From assembly GCA_011009095.1 (NCBI GenBank), contig VTPC01090900.1, forward strand, positions 130,856-194,855: a stretch of 64,000 nucleotides of DNA. The letters run 5' to 3'. The stretch is from Ignelater luminosus (lineage: Eukaryota; Arthropoda; Insecta; Coleoptera; Elateridae). The notes below the pieces were generated by a model. That model did not search any database. It was given only the letters and a program-made list of their open reading frames with translations, and was not told the origin of the DNA. Shown here one piece after another: positions 10,174-22,263 of this stretch; position 1 is the stretch's first letter; every line of letters starts with the position of its first letter. Position numbers and translations under genes: made by a program.

Positions 10174-10800
10174 GATGTAGGATGCAGGTGCGTGTATTTA
10201 TGTTAGATCTTATTATGTAAGGAATGTGATAAGTGCAGACTATATAACAATAATAGGAATGATGTCTTTATTATAATTGTACAGATTAATATAATAACTC
10301 TCTATCGTAGGTGACATTCAGCTTAATATCTACATCATTTGGCTGCGCTTCACTTAACCTACTACATCCATTTAACTTATAGTTTTTTATTTCAGTGGTT
10401 GTATAATTAATAAGATGCTAAATTATATTTTTTAAATAAAGTATGTCTTGTTGTTTTGTAATTTTGTATCGTCTTTGGAAGGTACTGTTATAGAGCATCA
10501 TTTGCAGTTAAGAAAAGGTAAACAGAAGACGAAGAATTCTGCAGATGCTGTATATAAAATATAAAGAAAAAAGATTATATAACACCAATTATGTTTTATT
10601 ATTTTTGTTTTTTATATAAGGTGAGTTATATATATTGTTTCATATTTGCTATTTTAATTCTTTATAGGTAAATTGTAATAAAAGACTAGTCAATCATTTT
10701 CGAAAATTATTTCTATTTTGTAATATCCTACATTAATAACAATTACAGTCTAAAGATAATCTTAACTTCTTAAAGAATTTACCATTCACTAGATAAAGTC
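10174..10800 (+). other. 3' flank of gene B, shared with gene A
   Basis: No gene. The segment after the stop (GTGTATTTATGTTAGATCTT and onward) is similar to 958-1175 and, from about 10690, to 2335-2470. AATAAA-like signals occur near 10434. Two short insertions or unshared stretches break the alignment. It marks the 3' extent of the A/B duplication. Confidence 0.6.
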
Positions 10801-10913
10801 AATACATAAATTATACGTAACAGTCATGTATTGCTCGATTAGTATAATCTAGAAAAACTATATTTCACTTGTCACATACTATGTATATAACATTAATAAG
10901 GTCTGCATATGCA

Positions 10914-11290
10914 ACAGAAACCTGGTCACTCGAGAAAAAAGACGAGGAATATTTCAAGGCGACCAAAAGGAAAGTTACGGGCAAGAAGTTAATTTGAGAT
11001 AAAAAAAGTCCGAAAGAAGAAACAATTACTAGATTCATAAAAACTCAAATAATCCGATGGCTAGGGCATACTGGAAGAAGGGATGAAGACAGATCTGTGG
11101 ATACAATAAAATTCTGGACACTGAACACAAAAAGAAAAAAGGTAGAAGCAAAAAGACATGACATATAAAAGGTATACTCAAAGATCAGCAGAAGCTAAAT
11201 GTAAATAACTGGAGAAACAGAGTCTAAATTGGAAACAGTGGAAAACATCTGGGAATGCAAAGCATAACTACAGCGAACTCCGTTTTGTTA
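10914..11290 (+). pseudogene. LINE reverse-transcriptase 3' tail fragment
   Basis: Broken frames read AYATETWSLEKKDEEYF, IRWLGHTGRRDEDRSV and a Lys/Arg-rich tail. This W-S/T-L-K-x-x-x-E and I-R-W-L-G-H-x-x-R pattern is the C-terminal end of ORF2 in many arthropod non-LTR retrotransposons, and recurs at 18.0-18.5 kb and 35.4-35.8 kb. Only the 3' end is present, as in 5'-truncated LINE copies. Confidence 0.7.
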
Positions 11291-11896
11291 GGTACTTTTA
11301 TCAAATTTTGGTGGCCATTCTGACCATATTCTCAAAGAGTTATCAAAAAACGAAGACACCACGTTGTCTTTAGTTTTTGATTACAATGTTTTAAATGCAG
11401 AAGCAGATTTAGGTTTGATTGCGCCCTAGACCTATTTTGATATTTTTTAAGAGATATATAAAATAGCAAACGTTAGAATGGCAAAAATAATGCAAGACAA
11501 ACGTCAAACGAGAATCATTTGTTATGACAATGTAACAAAACTATTCACCAGCCTACTTCCTCATTTAATTTTAAACAATAACAATGCATAATAATTAATC
11601 AAACCATTTCTTTATGAAAAATGCTATCGCCTATAACTCCTTTAGTATTGAATTTTGGACATATATGTATTAGGCATGTTCGACTTGAAATTACCCAAGG
11701 AACACACCTTTAAGCTATGGCAGTCGAGTCGCGGGACACCCTGTATATAAAGTTTATGCAATTAATATTTTTCTAAACTACAACTCAATTTATTCTGTAT
11801 TATTATGTACATTTTTTTAATAATTTCCTGAAACAAAAATAAAAACGATCTAAGAAGGATCTAGATACCTTTTGACAGATCTTGGATCTGTATCTA
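11291..11896. other. Gene-free stretch
   Basis: AT-rich, no supported coding frame. Short phrases such as CGGGACACCCTGTATATAAA near 11735 look like the end of an inverted-repeat element but I could not find its partner. Confidence 0.4.
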
Positions 11897-13865
11897 CAGT
11901 GTGTCCAAAAAGTATGGAATATCCTATATATCTCAGTAAATATGCATTTTATAGAAAAATGTTTATAATAAAAGTTGTTTAGTGTTTAGTTTTACATTAC
12001 AGGGCAATACCAATTAACTATTTTTTAAAAAAACAAAAGCGCAACGAATGATGCTTCAATTTTTTTTTAATGGGAAGGTATCCCTTTATTGTACTCATTT
12101 GATAGAGAATGTTTTTCTCTTTTCAATGATGTAAAACTTGGATACACTTGCATAAGTAAATTTTGATTAAAATGCAAAAAATTGTTTGAAAGTTTATTTC
12201 AATATTCTTCTGTTACGAATTGAAGATTTTGTATAACTACATTCTACAGTTCATAGAAGGTGTTCAAAGTGTGCACCATTCACAGCTTGGCAATGATAAA
12301 ATCGTCTTTCAAATTCGTTTACTGCATTTTGAATCGTTTCTGGTGTGATAGCTCTAGTCTCTGTTCTAATACGGTCTTTTAGAGTTTCAATATATTCAGG
12401 CATATCGACATAAATCTTATTTTTGAGATGGCCCCACAAAAAAAAAATCAAATGGACTTAAATCCGGCGAGCAAGCTGACCATTCTACTGCACCTCTTCT
12501 GCCTATCCATCGATAAGGGAAAGTATTATCAAGAAACTGTCGGACATTAATTCCGAAATGAGGAGGAGCCCCGTCTTGTTGCAACCATATTCTGTTATGG
12601 GATATATCTGGATCTAGTTCATTAGGAAATAGAACAGCTAAAACAGGAACTAAGTCAAATCTTAAAAAATCTAGATAAGCATCCGCTGTTAAATTATGTT
12701 CTATAAAAAAAAGGTCCCAAAATTTGGGTTCCAATAATTCCTGCCCAGACATTGACTTTCTGCTGATATTGGGTGTGCCCTTCCACATACCAGCCAGGAT
12801 TTAGCGAAGACCAGTAGCGCGTGTTTTGTTTGTTAATGGTATCATTCAAACAAAACGTTGCCTCATCAGTGAAGAGGATATTTTTATGAAAATTTGCATT
12901 TTCCTGAAGCCTGTGTGTTATTTCTTCGCAAAATTGCAATCTTCGATCTAAAGCATCTTCTAATAATTCTTTAACTATACAAGGTTTATACGGATGCCAC
13001 TTCTCCTTTCCTAGAACTTCGTGTGCAGTGGATTTCTTCAAAGTATGTTCACGAGCAATTTGTCCAACAGAAACATGTGGATTTTCGACGACAGCCAACA
13101 TTATATTCTCACGTTGTTCATTATTTAGATCTTTAGGTTTGCCCGTTTTTGGACGATCTTTGACAGAACCCGTCTCATGAAATTTATGCAAAATTTTACT
13201 TAGAGTAGACTGAAAAATATGTTATTCGGGGTGCACGTTATTAAACAAATTGCAAACTTTCTCCTGTGTTCTCTTTCTGTCTCCATATCCCAGCATCCTT
13301 AAAATTTCGATACGATGTTTTTCTGATAAATGATCCATAGCAAGTTGTATTTTTGTAACTTTGTTATCCTCACGTTATCCAAAATCCTTAAATTAATTAA
13401 ACAAATTACTTTTCGCTTCAGTTCGGTTATTAATTGACATTTTTACGACGCATTCAATTGTTGCAACAAACAAAAGTGTATCACACCGACCATAATGTGA
13501 CTAGATGATATTGAAAATTTAAAAGACCGCGCCTGGAAGGGTAACAGATAAATAAATAAACTTTTAAGCGTTATTCAAACAATTTTTTGCGTTTTAATCA
13601 AAATTTACATATGCAAGTGTATCAAAGTTTTACATCATTGAAAAGAGAAAAACATTCTCTATCAAATGATTACAATAACGGGATATCTTCCCATTAAAAA
13701 AAATTGAAGCATTATTCGTTGCGCTTTTGCTTTTTAAAAAGTGGTTATTTGGTATTGCCCTGTAATGTAAAACTAAACACTAAACAACTTTTATAGGAAG
13801 CATTTTTTCATAAAATGCATATTTACTGAGATATATAGGATATTCCATACTTTTCGGACACACTG
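11897..13865 (-). mobile_element. rosa-like DD41D element with about 290 bp terminal inverted repeats
   Basis: Termini CAGTGTGTCC...AAAGTATGGAAT at 11897 and the inverse ending at 13865 are flanked by TA (11895-11896; 13866-13867). The inverted similarity extends inward for roughly 290 bases on each side (about 11897-12190 and 13568-13865), far longer than the 28 bp of classic mariners. The transposase lies on the minus strand. Total length 1969 bp. Confidence 0.9.
12251..13338 (-). pseudogene. DD41D (rosa-like) transposase pseudogene
   Basis: Starts at ATG 13338 (MDHLSEKHRIEILRMLGYGD), has a stop near 13223, then a long frame to 12694 with the helix-turn-helix half and the first catalytic block FTDEATFCLN. 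A frameshift near 12705 (A-run) leads to LQQDGAPPHF and CSPDLSPFDFF; I count 41 residues between those two Asp residues. A second frameshift near 12440 (A-run) leads to the C-terminal FLWGHLKNKIYVDMPEYIET. Two homopolymer indels and one stop only, so it was active fairly recently. Confidence 0.88.
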
Positions 13866-13973
13866 TAAATACATAATTAAGAAAAGGATGTTGTATCTGA
13901 ACTAGATCCTGGTCAGAAAAAGTATCTGGATCTGGAACTAGATACTGAGAGGAAGGATCTTACCCAACACTGC

Positions 13974-15405
13974 TTACCTATGACTTTTTAAACTTTGTTG
14001 TATTTCTTCTAATGTTTTTCCTTTCGTTTCTGGAATACAGTAGCACGAGAATATTGTACTAAGAAAGCAACAACCCGAAAATAAATAAAACGGCAGGTAT
14101 AAACCGAAATTATCTTTCAAAACCTAAAATAATTCTGAGAGTGACAAAATATAAATAGAAAAGCAAATGTGGAGAAAGCATAAAGCCTTACTTTTTATAC
14201 TTGCAGAAAACAGTTCAGAAAGCATCAAGGTTGGCAAGATTGCAAGACCAAAAGAAGACATTACTATATATGTTAAGATACCAGTTGGAGGCACCCACCA
14301 CAAATTGGGCTTGTCTATAATGGGAAACCCATGAACGTAGAAATAGGTAGCTTTAATTAGTAAAACAACGCTGCACGCAAAACTGGAGAACGTCATTAAC
14401 GCTTTTCTTCCAAATCTATCCACAAAGAATGCGAATGCAGAAATCAGAGAACATAATGTAGCATTGTATATTATAGCTGAAATATATGCAGATATATCTA
14501 CACCGCTTGCATCAAGCACCAACTGGGTGTAAACAGCAAATACTGGAAAACCACTTAACTGTCGAGTACCTCTAATTGCTATTGATATCAACAATGCTTT
14601 CCTGTTCGTTGGAATAGTAAAAATGTCTTTAAACGTTTCAGATTCGGAAACTTGACGCTTGACATCGTTCATCTTCAACATTGTTTGTCCATCTCAATAC
14701 CTGAAGGGATTTGCGAGCTTTGGCTTCTTGTTCTTTCATTAGAAGGAAGTATGGAGTTTCTGGTAATAGTAGCATTAGAAAAAGATAGATAACAGGTATG
14801 GATATCAGAATATATGCAGTCGTACGTATGCTGCAATATTCTCGAACTATGCTAACTAATAACTGCCCAAAATATATACCAAGTACTAGTAGATTTCCCC
14901 AAGAGCCTTCTCACACTCGGTATGGCAATTTCACCTATATAAGTAGGTCCAACAATAAAAAACATCGCATCTGCTATTCCGTTTAAAAATCCAAAAATGT
15001 AAAATATGTAGGTATTCTCAGCTGCGATTATCAATATCCAAGTTAAGAAATGAGGAATTGCCATGAACATAAGTATCGGTTTTCTACCAAATACGTCGAT
15101 AAGTATTGCTATGATTGGAGAGGTAACTGCACTTACTACGACAGGAATTACGGTTACATAAATAGCTTCTGATGTCATTCTAGTTTTTAAATGGCTAGAA
15201 TTAGATATTAATATAGAAATTGCTGGTAAAGTCCAAGAAAAATGTGCTCCACTTGTTAAAGTAGCCAGAAACACTGAAAATATAAGTTTTCAAAAAATGA
15301 TAACTAAGTATTTCAAACAAAGCTTACCTGTAAAGATGCCGAAAATCTGGGTACAGTTTTTAGGGTTTCCATTGGCATAAACAAATCTTTGCAAAACGTT
15401 TTGTT
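13974..15405 (-). pseudogene. Tret1-like sugar transporter C, pseudogene
   Basis: Same two-exon plan as B (exon 1 to 15328, donor CAG/GTAAGC; acceptor before 15273, TTTTCAG), but broken at several points. The start region has lost the ATG through a small deletion: QQNVLQ of gene B is preserved, preceded by AATAGTAAC. Exon 2 shifts frame after IPSVR (about 14880), again after the NNVEDE block (about 14680), and has TAG in place of Gln in LSELFQVL (about 14124). The tail PETKGKTLEEIQQSLK is still readable, ending at 13974. Several sugar-porter motifs survive (DVFGRK, PETPY, RQLSG, DRFGRK), so loss is recent. It is oriented opposite to B, tail to tail. Confidence 0.9.
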
Positions 15406-15435
15406 GTTACTATTCGTTGTGACACCTTAATTTAA

Positions 15436-15490
15436 CTAGAAAGGATAAATAAGCTGGTTTTTACTTATATTATTCAAATAATGCTTGCCA
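15436..15490 (-). promoter_or_regulatory. Conserved proximal 5' block of pseudogene C
   Basis: Minus-strand copy of the block upstream of B, including GCAAGCATTATTTGAATAAT and CTTATTTATCC, followed by the shared AAGGTGTCAC close to the lost start codon. Confidence 0.45.
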
Positions 15491-15598
15491 AATTTAGGGT
15501 ATGCAAGTGGTATAATCATTCAGCTCTCGCAAAAAATCTTACTAGATGCTACTAGATGAAGAGGAATCTTCAGATATAAATATTTATAACATGTCATA

Positions 15599-15933
15599 CA
15601 GTTTGGCACAGATAACAGTGGGGGTGAGATCTCGAGTGCGCGCGTAGACGAAGAAGTGAGAACGCATTCGGGGAGAAAAAGATAAAGCGTACACTTGACC
15701 AAAAAGGTGATTAAACGGATATTAATCTAATTGATTTTAAAAAGGAAGTGTGTATCACATTATTTATTATTGGTTCACTGAAAGAAAAATAGTAAAGTTA
15801 AAAGTGTTATAAATGAAAATATTTATAATTTTAATACGAACAAAAACAGTATTTAATTCGTTGTGCTGTCGATGAAGGTTAAGCATCCTCTGATCCCCTC
15901 TTAACTCTCAACTCAGCTATCTGTGCCAAGCTG
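15599..15933. mobile_element. TIR MITE upstream of pseudogene C
   Basis: Ends CAGTTTGGCACAGATAACAG (15599) and CTATCTGTGCCAAGCTG (to 15933), flanked by TA at 15597-15598 and 15934-15935. Internal words such as GAATGCGTTCTCACTTCTT (reverse strand) match the 7966-8446 copy. It is 335 bp, so has lost about 150 bases relative to that copy. Gene D has the proximal flank without this element. Confidence 0.72.
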
Positions 15934-16164
15934 TATATGTAATTTTAACCATGATATTAACTAGGTACAGTTGTGATATATTTATATCTTGTGTAAAAAA
16001 GCATGTAAACTCTGAAACATTTCTTTTTTAAATTACTTACACTTGAGGAATTGAGAAATAAATAGGTATTAGATTTTATCTGGTGATTGGTAAGTTTTTT
16101 AAGAAGTTAAAACTATCTTTATACTATATGAAAGCTTCTGCCCGTTTGAGACAATACCTTTATA

Positions 16165-16187
16165 TAAATAAATAAATAAATAAATAA
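16165..16187 (+). repeat. (AAAT)n microsatellite
   Basis: About five to six AAAT units. It lies just before the first readable part of the LINE at 16.2-18.5 kb. Confidence 0.8.
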
Positions 16188-16232
16188 TTTATGTAGGATT
16201 TACAAAATATATATAAATAATTTTTAAAATGT

Positions 16233-18530
16233 ATGCATGGAGGAGAAACTAAACAAGGAAGAAATAGAAGAGGATTCTTAATCAGCAAGGAATACAGATA
16301 CTATATAATGGAATATAAAAGAATAACTGGCAGAATCTCGCCGCTTAGTCTGAAGAACAAAATAGCAAATATAACTTTTGTAAACGTACTTATATGCTCC
16401 AACCGAAGACGCAGAAGAAGAAGACAAAGACACAGTTTACGAGAAATTAGAAAGAGTATGTGAAAATGTAAACAAACATGACACCGTGATACTGCTAGAA
16501 GATTTTAACAGTAAAATAGGAAAAGAGGATTACCTGAACAATGTCGCTGGAAAACACGATACATAATGTAACAAACAATAATGGACATAGACTGGCAAAC
16601 TTTACAAAAGAGATGAATATGAATGTAATGAACACTAAATTTGAACACAATATGGAACATAAAATAACGTGGTTATTATCAGGGAAAGCAACATGCATCC
16701 ACATCGACCATGTGTTAATTAACAGGAAAATAATGAATATGATAAAGATATACGGCCATTTAAAGGAGACAATGTAGACCCAGACCACATACGACTAATA
16801 GCAAAGACTAGTATAAGAAAAATAGACACCAAGGTAAAGGAAACACAGAGAATGAAATGGAGAACAGAAAAACCGAACGTGGCAGAAACTCGGAAAAGAT
16901 ACGAAGAAGAAGTAAACCAGCAACTAACAAACAAAAGAGACTAACAATATTGAAACAGAATGGAATAAGATTAAACGAAATCTGATAGACTTTGCAGGAA
17001 AAACAATAGGAAGATCAGAGCGAGAAAGAAGAAAGGAGTGGATAGATGATGAATGCAAAAATGAGATAAAGGAGAAAAACAACGCCAGGCTGAAATGCAT
17101 AAGAACAGGACAAGAACGAGATCTTGAAAATTACCTGCGAAAGCGGAAAGAAAGCACAAAAATGATAAGACAAAAGAGAGCAAGATGGATAGACAACATA
17201 ATGATAGAGATTGAAAACGATAATAGAAACAATACAAAACTGTACCAGTGTATTAAGAAGTAAAAACAAAAGAAAACAACAGCAAACATTGAGAAGAAAG
17301 AATGGGAGAAGTATTTTCGATTGCTGTCGAAAAATGATGAAAAAGAAGAAAATAAAACCAGGAAGAAGAAATCACAGAAGAGATAGAACACCTGGAAATG
17401 TCAACAGAGAGAGAATGCTATGAGGTGATAGAAAAATTAAAATGGACCAGATACTCATAAACAACGAATTAATAAAAAATGGAGGAAACCAAGTAAAGGA
17501 AAAGATATACAAGCAAGATATGGAAAAAGAAAGAGACGCCAATAGAGTAGAAATCCGGATTGATTGTTCCAATATATAAAAAGGGAGATCCAAAAGATTG
17601 CAGTAACTCCAGGTGCATTACACTACTCAACACATGTTATAAGGTGCTAATAATGTCATGAAAAAATAAAAACCTTTATTAAAAAGTCAAATGTAAAATA
17701 TCAGAACGAATTTAGAAGTGGAAAATCTACAATCGATGAAACAAATAATAGAGAAGTGTTAGGAAAACAATATTGAAGCTCACATCGTCTTCGTTGACTT
17801 AAACAGGCGTTTTACTCGTTAAAAAGAGATAAACTAATACAAGACATGAAGGAAATAGGAATACCAAGTAAACTGATAGAGCTAACAAGAATGACCCTGA
17901 AAGACTTAGATAGAAAACTTTAAGTATTTAGGAAGCATGATAAATACATAGAACAAACCAGAAAAAAGTAGAAGTAGAGCAAAAAATACAAGCCGGACAT
18001 CAAGCGTTTAACAGATACAAAGTATTTATGAAAAATGGAAATATAAGTGAGAACTTAAAACTGAGGATATACAAATCAGCAATACGACCCGTAGTCACAT
18101 GTGCCGTAGAGGCGATGTGTCTAACAAAGAACGAAAAAGAAAGATTCAAAATCTGGGAAAGAAAAATTATTAGAAGAATATGTGGTGAAGAGGAATATAG
18201 AAGATTATATAATGAGGAAATCAAAGAAATATTAAAAGGACAAACAATAATCAAAATAATGAAAGTGGCAAGAATTAGATGGTTTGGGCACGTAAACAGA
18301 AGGCAATAAACTATTACGGAATGGGAACCTAAGACAAAAAAAACAGAGAGTCAAACCCAAAAGTAGATGGGAAGACCAAGTGATAGAAGACCAAGTGATA
18401 GAAGACCTTGAGAGAATGAGAGTAGTAGGATGGAAGAATAAAATAAGGAACAGAAAGAAATGGAAGAAAATAGTGAAAGCAACCGAATCACACAATAGCC
18501 TATAAGAATGATATCGAGGGAAATAGAGTG
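16233..18530 (+). pseudogene. LINE (non-LTR retrotransposon), endonuclease and RT remnant
   Basis: Broken frames in order: an AP-endonuclease part (FVNVYAPTED after a frameshift near 16400, then DTVILLEDFNSKIGKEDYL at about 16480-16540 and a HIDHVLINRK block near 16700, followed by DPDHIRLIAKT), a linker, an RT core start (LIVPIYKKGDPKDCSNSRCI and TLLNTCYKVL at about 17560-17650), and the C-terminal tail (IRPVVTCAVEAMCLTKNEKE at about 18080-18140, IRWFGHVNRR near 18280). Many stops. The RT catalytic block is not readable, probably deleted. Family role: target-primed reverse transcription. Confidence 0.82.
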
Positions 18531-18544
18531 ATTCACCATCACAA

Positions 18545-19525
18545 ATGAGTTTCCAAAACTTCTAGGAGTGGCTGCAATTCCGAGAGGAATGTATAGCCTT
18601 GTAGACTGTCTGTCTGAAAACTTTTTCTCATTTATTAATTAAACATTTGCCTTTTATTGAATGTGATACTAATACATTAACATTTCTTTCCACTGCATAG
18701 GTGATCAGCTGATATACACAGAGTGTATTGTGATTGTGGCAAAATGACCGGACAAAAAATCATAGCAAAAAAACTTTGTTGTGAAATAACAAAGAAGATA
18801 TAACAAACATACATTTCATTCGAAAACATATTTTTCCTTAAGTCTAGATTTCAGTTATCTGCCTGACAACTGCGCTTTAGCTTCTTTTTCTTTGACCTTG
18901 TGATTGAATTAATCAATTATTACAGTAAAACATCTACTCTCAGACACCTCCCATTTTCGAACACTTTGATATTGAACAATCTTAAAAATTCCGATTGAAT
19001 TCCATAAATAAAACCTTCCATTTCCGAAACCTCTCATGAACGGATTCAGACACTGGATATTTGCCCTAGCATGTACAATTTTACTTATATTTACCTCTAA
19101 ACATCGGACACCCCTTAACTGCCGTTCAGGTCAAGATTCATTTAGTTTATGTACTCAACAGGCACGTACAGCATTATAACCCGAATTGACCACAACACTT
19201 TCAGTTCTTTACAGTGCAATACAGAAAGGGATTGAAATTTAAAGGAAGATTCGTAAATGCGCCGGAAGAATTCCTTTAAAAAATAATTAAAAAGGAACGG
19301 TACCTAGTCCTTCTAAAGTTTCAAACGGTATTTGAATGACAGTTTTGGCATCTTTATAGCCCCCTTTTGTAAGCAAATTACAGAATACGTGCTTTTGCAA
19401 TGGTAAAGTTTCTTAAAAATAATTTTCTTAAAATGCTTATTTTAGTATGTATCTATGTATCCTTTCTTGAAGAAATCTGATTGGAAATTTTACCTGGCCT
19501 ATAACTCCAAAAGCTTGTTATTACA
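18545..19525. other. Gene-free stretch with possible pogo-type end
   Basis: No coding frame supported. At about 18923-18960 the words CAGTAAAACATC and ACACCTCCCATTTTCGAACA resemble the end of a Tigger/pogo MITE, but I could not find a matching right end, so it is left as a weak suspicion. Confidence 0.35.
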
Positions 19526-20108
19526 ATGCAACGCAACTGTGTAATTAGTTCTGACAATTTTTGCTACGTGTGTGATGAACTGATTTTCAAGCACGAATAA
19601 AGAAATATAACCCCGCTTATCAAAAAAGTTATGAACTATACTTCGGGTGTAAGGTTGGAGATCAGGATAAGGTTTGGGCTTTACATATCTGCAGTTTAAC
19701 ATGTGTTTTCCAGCTCACAAGCTGACTAAATAGAAAATCTCGTCACATGCCGTTTGCAGTTCTAATGATATGGAGACAGCCAAGGGGCTATTGTACAACT
19801 AGAATCGCTGGCATATCAAATAAGTCAAGAAGTAAAGGAAAATATCCAAACCTCTTTTCAACTATAAGATCTGTGCTACTCAATGCTATGGACCTTCCTA
19901 TACCATGTCCACCAGGTTCATGAACTCTAAATCCTGAGGAAAACCTACTAAATGACTTCGAGGATCATAAGCCAGTCTGATTTGAATGATTTAGTCCGTA
20001 AACTGAATTTACTAAAAATCAAACCGAGCTCTTAGCTTCAAGGCTCAAAGGATGGAATTTATTGGACAGAGAGGCAAGAATATGCACATTCCGTAGTAGG
20101 CAGCAATA

Positions 20109-21384
20109 AGAGGTGTTATTTTGATATTCAAAGAAAAGTGCCATTTTTTAATATAAATGATCGGATGTTTATTTCATTATAAAGAGGAAGGTATGCCGTT
20201 AATAGTGGAAAATAACATCAGGCAAATGACCACCACGACCACGCTTACAGGACAATATCCTTTTCATGAAATTTTCCATAACCAAATCGCAAAGTGGCTG
20301 CCCTATGTCCTCGATGGCCTCACGAATTCCATCTTTGAGGTCTTGAATCGACGCTGGGCTGTTGGCGTAGACCTTCTCTTTCACGTGGCCCCAAAGAAAG
20401 AAGTCGCAAGGTGTTAAATCACAAGATCTCGGTGGCCAATTGTGATCACCTCTTCGAGAGATAACACGGTCCGGAAACTTTTTTCCGTAAAAGATCAATG
20501 GTTTCGTTGCTTGTGTGGCACGTAGCGCCGTCTTGTTGAAAGTAAACGTTGTCCAGATCAATACCATCCAATTCCGGCCATAAAAAATCGTTAATCATCT
20601 CTCGATAGCGCAATCCAGTCACCGTAACTGTTGCTCCAGCCTCATTTTCGAAAAAGTAAGGTCCAATGACTCCGCCGGACCATAAACCGCACCAAACAGT
20701 CACACGTTGAGGATAGAGAGACTTTTCAACAATAACTCTTGGATTTTCTGAGCCCCAGATCCGACAATTTTGCTTGTTGACGAAGCCACCGAGGTGGAAA
20801 TGGGCCTCATCACTCAAGATGATTTTTCGATGGAATTCTGGATCATTTTCATGCATTTCAACGACCCAATCAGCAAAGACACGACGTTGTTGATGATCGG
20901 CCGGCTTGAGTTCTTGTGTTAACTGGACTTTATAAGCCTTAAGACCCAAATCTTTATGCAAAATACGGTGTAATGACGTTTGTGGAATGGCTAATTCCAA
21001 AGAACGACGAGGAATGGACAAACCTGGGTTTTCTTTAACACTTTCGGCTACAACAGCAATATTCTCGGCTGTTCTTGAGCGACGTGCACGGGTTTTATTC
21101 TTCACATCACTAACTTGTCCCAAGAGCTCGAATTTTTTCACCAATTTCTGTATTGCGGTCCGACAAGGTGCTTCACGGTGACCCAAAAATGTTCGAGTTT
21201 TACGAACCGTCTCTGCCAAATTTTCACCATTTTTATAGTGAATTTTAATAATTTCAATGCGTTGTTGAAGCGTGTATCGTTCCATATTTATTAATGGCGT
21301 AGTTTCTACTTGTCAAATGTCAAAAAATGATAGCTTCAAAAGTGACATCTACCGAAATAGCGGGCTATTCAAAATAACACCTCT
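20109..21384 (-). mobile_element. DD41D mariner-like element nested in the older copy
   Basis: Inverted ends AGAGGTGTTATTTTGA (from 20109) and TCAAAATAACACCTCT (to 21384), with TA on both sides (20107-20108; 21385-21386). 1276 bp. Removing it rejoins the two parts of the disrupted frame at 19526-22260, so it inserted later. Confidence 0.92.
20199..21285 (-). pseudogene. DD41D mariner-like transposase with one frameshift
   Basis: ATG at 21285 (MERYTLQQRIEIIKIHYKNG). N-terminal helix-turn-helix region, then LSDEAHFHLGG (first Asp), FQQDGATCHTS (second Asp) and CDLTPCDFFLWGHVKEKVYA (third Asp); I count 41 residues between the last two. The single lesion is a one-base change in a T-run at about 20481-20486, which moves the C-terminal part (PDRVISRRGDHNWPPRSCDL to the end at 20199) into another frame. 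Otherwise full length (about 350 residues). This makes it the youngest-looking DNA transposon here; the indel could be a sequence error. Confidence 0.9.
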
Positions 21385-22263
21385 TATTGGAAAACCCTTT
21401 ATTTTCTACACAAGATGACCTGGTATTGTGTAATGATGTCAACGCTCTACTAGAGGCAATGGGCCAGCATCACAGTTCAGAAGAGTGGAAACTCTTTATA
21501 GACTCCTTGAAAACGAGCTTTAAAGCGGTTCTCATTCATAATGAAAATGAAAATTCTTCTATTCCTATTGCTCGTGCTGTCCACATGAAGGAGTCTTATG
21601 AAAGCATGAAGCTGCTACTGGCTAAAACAGTATCAAAGATCTCAATGGCAAATTTGTACGAATTTAAAAATTGTAGCCCTAATAATGAGTTTACAGTTGG
21701 GATACACGAAATCTTGCTGTTTTCTGTGTGAATGGTAAGTAGGGACAGAAAAAATCATTATACTAAGAACCAATGGCCAGAAAGAAATAAGCTTACTCTT
21801 AGAACTAAGAATGTCATTTGTGAAACTCTCGTTAACTTAGAAAGAATTCTTTTGCCACCTCTTTACATCAAGTTGGGATTCATGAAAGACTTCGCAAAGG
21901 CGATGAACAAAGATGGAGAAGGTTTCCTTTCTTAAAAAACAAATCTTCCAGAATAAGCGAAGCTAAAATAGAAGAGGTTATACTTGTGGGGCCCCAATCA
22001 GGGAATTGATGAAAGATGTCGGTTTCAACAATACTTTAGGTGAAAGAGAGGCATCTGCTTGGCAGTCCTTCACAACTGACAAACTCCCTCGGGAATACAA
22101 ACAGCTGGTTGATGAAATATTGCAAAAATATACAGTTTTGGCAGAAGATATGTCCCTATTAAAACTTGTGAGAAATTGGTCAGTATTTATGGACAGCGTT
22201 TGTAGCAGTAACGTGTTAATTTTAAATAAAATATTAACAATTCTTTGTTCTCGTCTGTGTTAG

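Larger units (their letters stand above)
19526..22260 (+). pseudogene. Decayed second copy of the CACTG-element transposase family
   Basis: The protein encoded intact at 56592-57863 can be followed here on the plus strand through many frameshifts: ATG 19526 (MQRNC...NFCYVCDELIF), VGDQDKVWAL, RHMPFAVLMIW, KYPNLFSTIRSVLLNAMDLP, SDLNDLVRKLNLL (about 19975-20015), then after an inserted transposon (20109-21384) TQDDLVLCNDVNALLEAMGQ (about 21405-21465), EEWKLFIDSLKTSFKAVLIH (about 21481-21540), DRKNHYTKNQWPERN and LLPPLYIKLGFMKDFAKAMN (about 21850-21910). No terminal CACTGGT repeats were found here, so this copy is older or truncated. Function in the cell unknown; see the 55996-58100 entry. Confidence 0.8.

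Noticed and set aside
16970-17400. Several minus-strand frames rich in Phe, Leu and Ser that look like membrane proteins
   Set aside because: They are the complement of a Lys/Arg/Glu-rich LINE ORF and have no independent support.
18923-19230. Possible Tigger/pogo MITE starting CAGTAAAACATC
   Set aside because: No inverted partner or TA-flanked right end was found.
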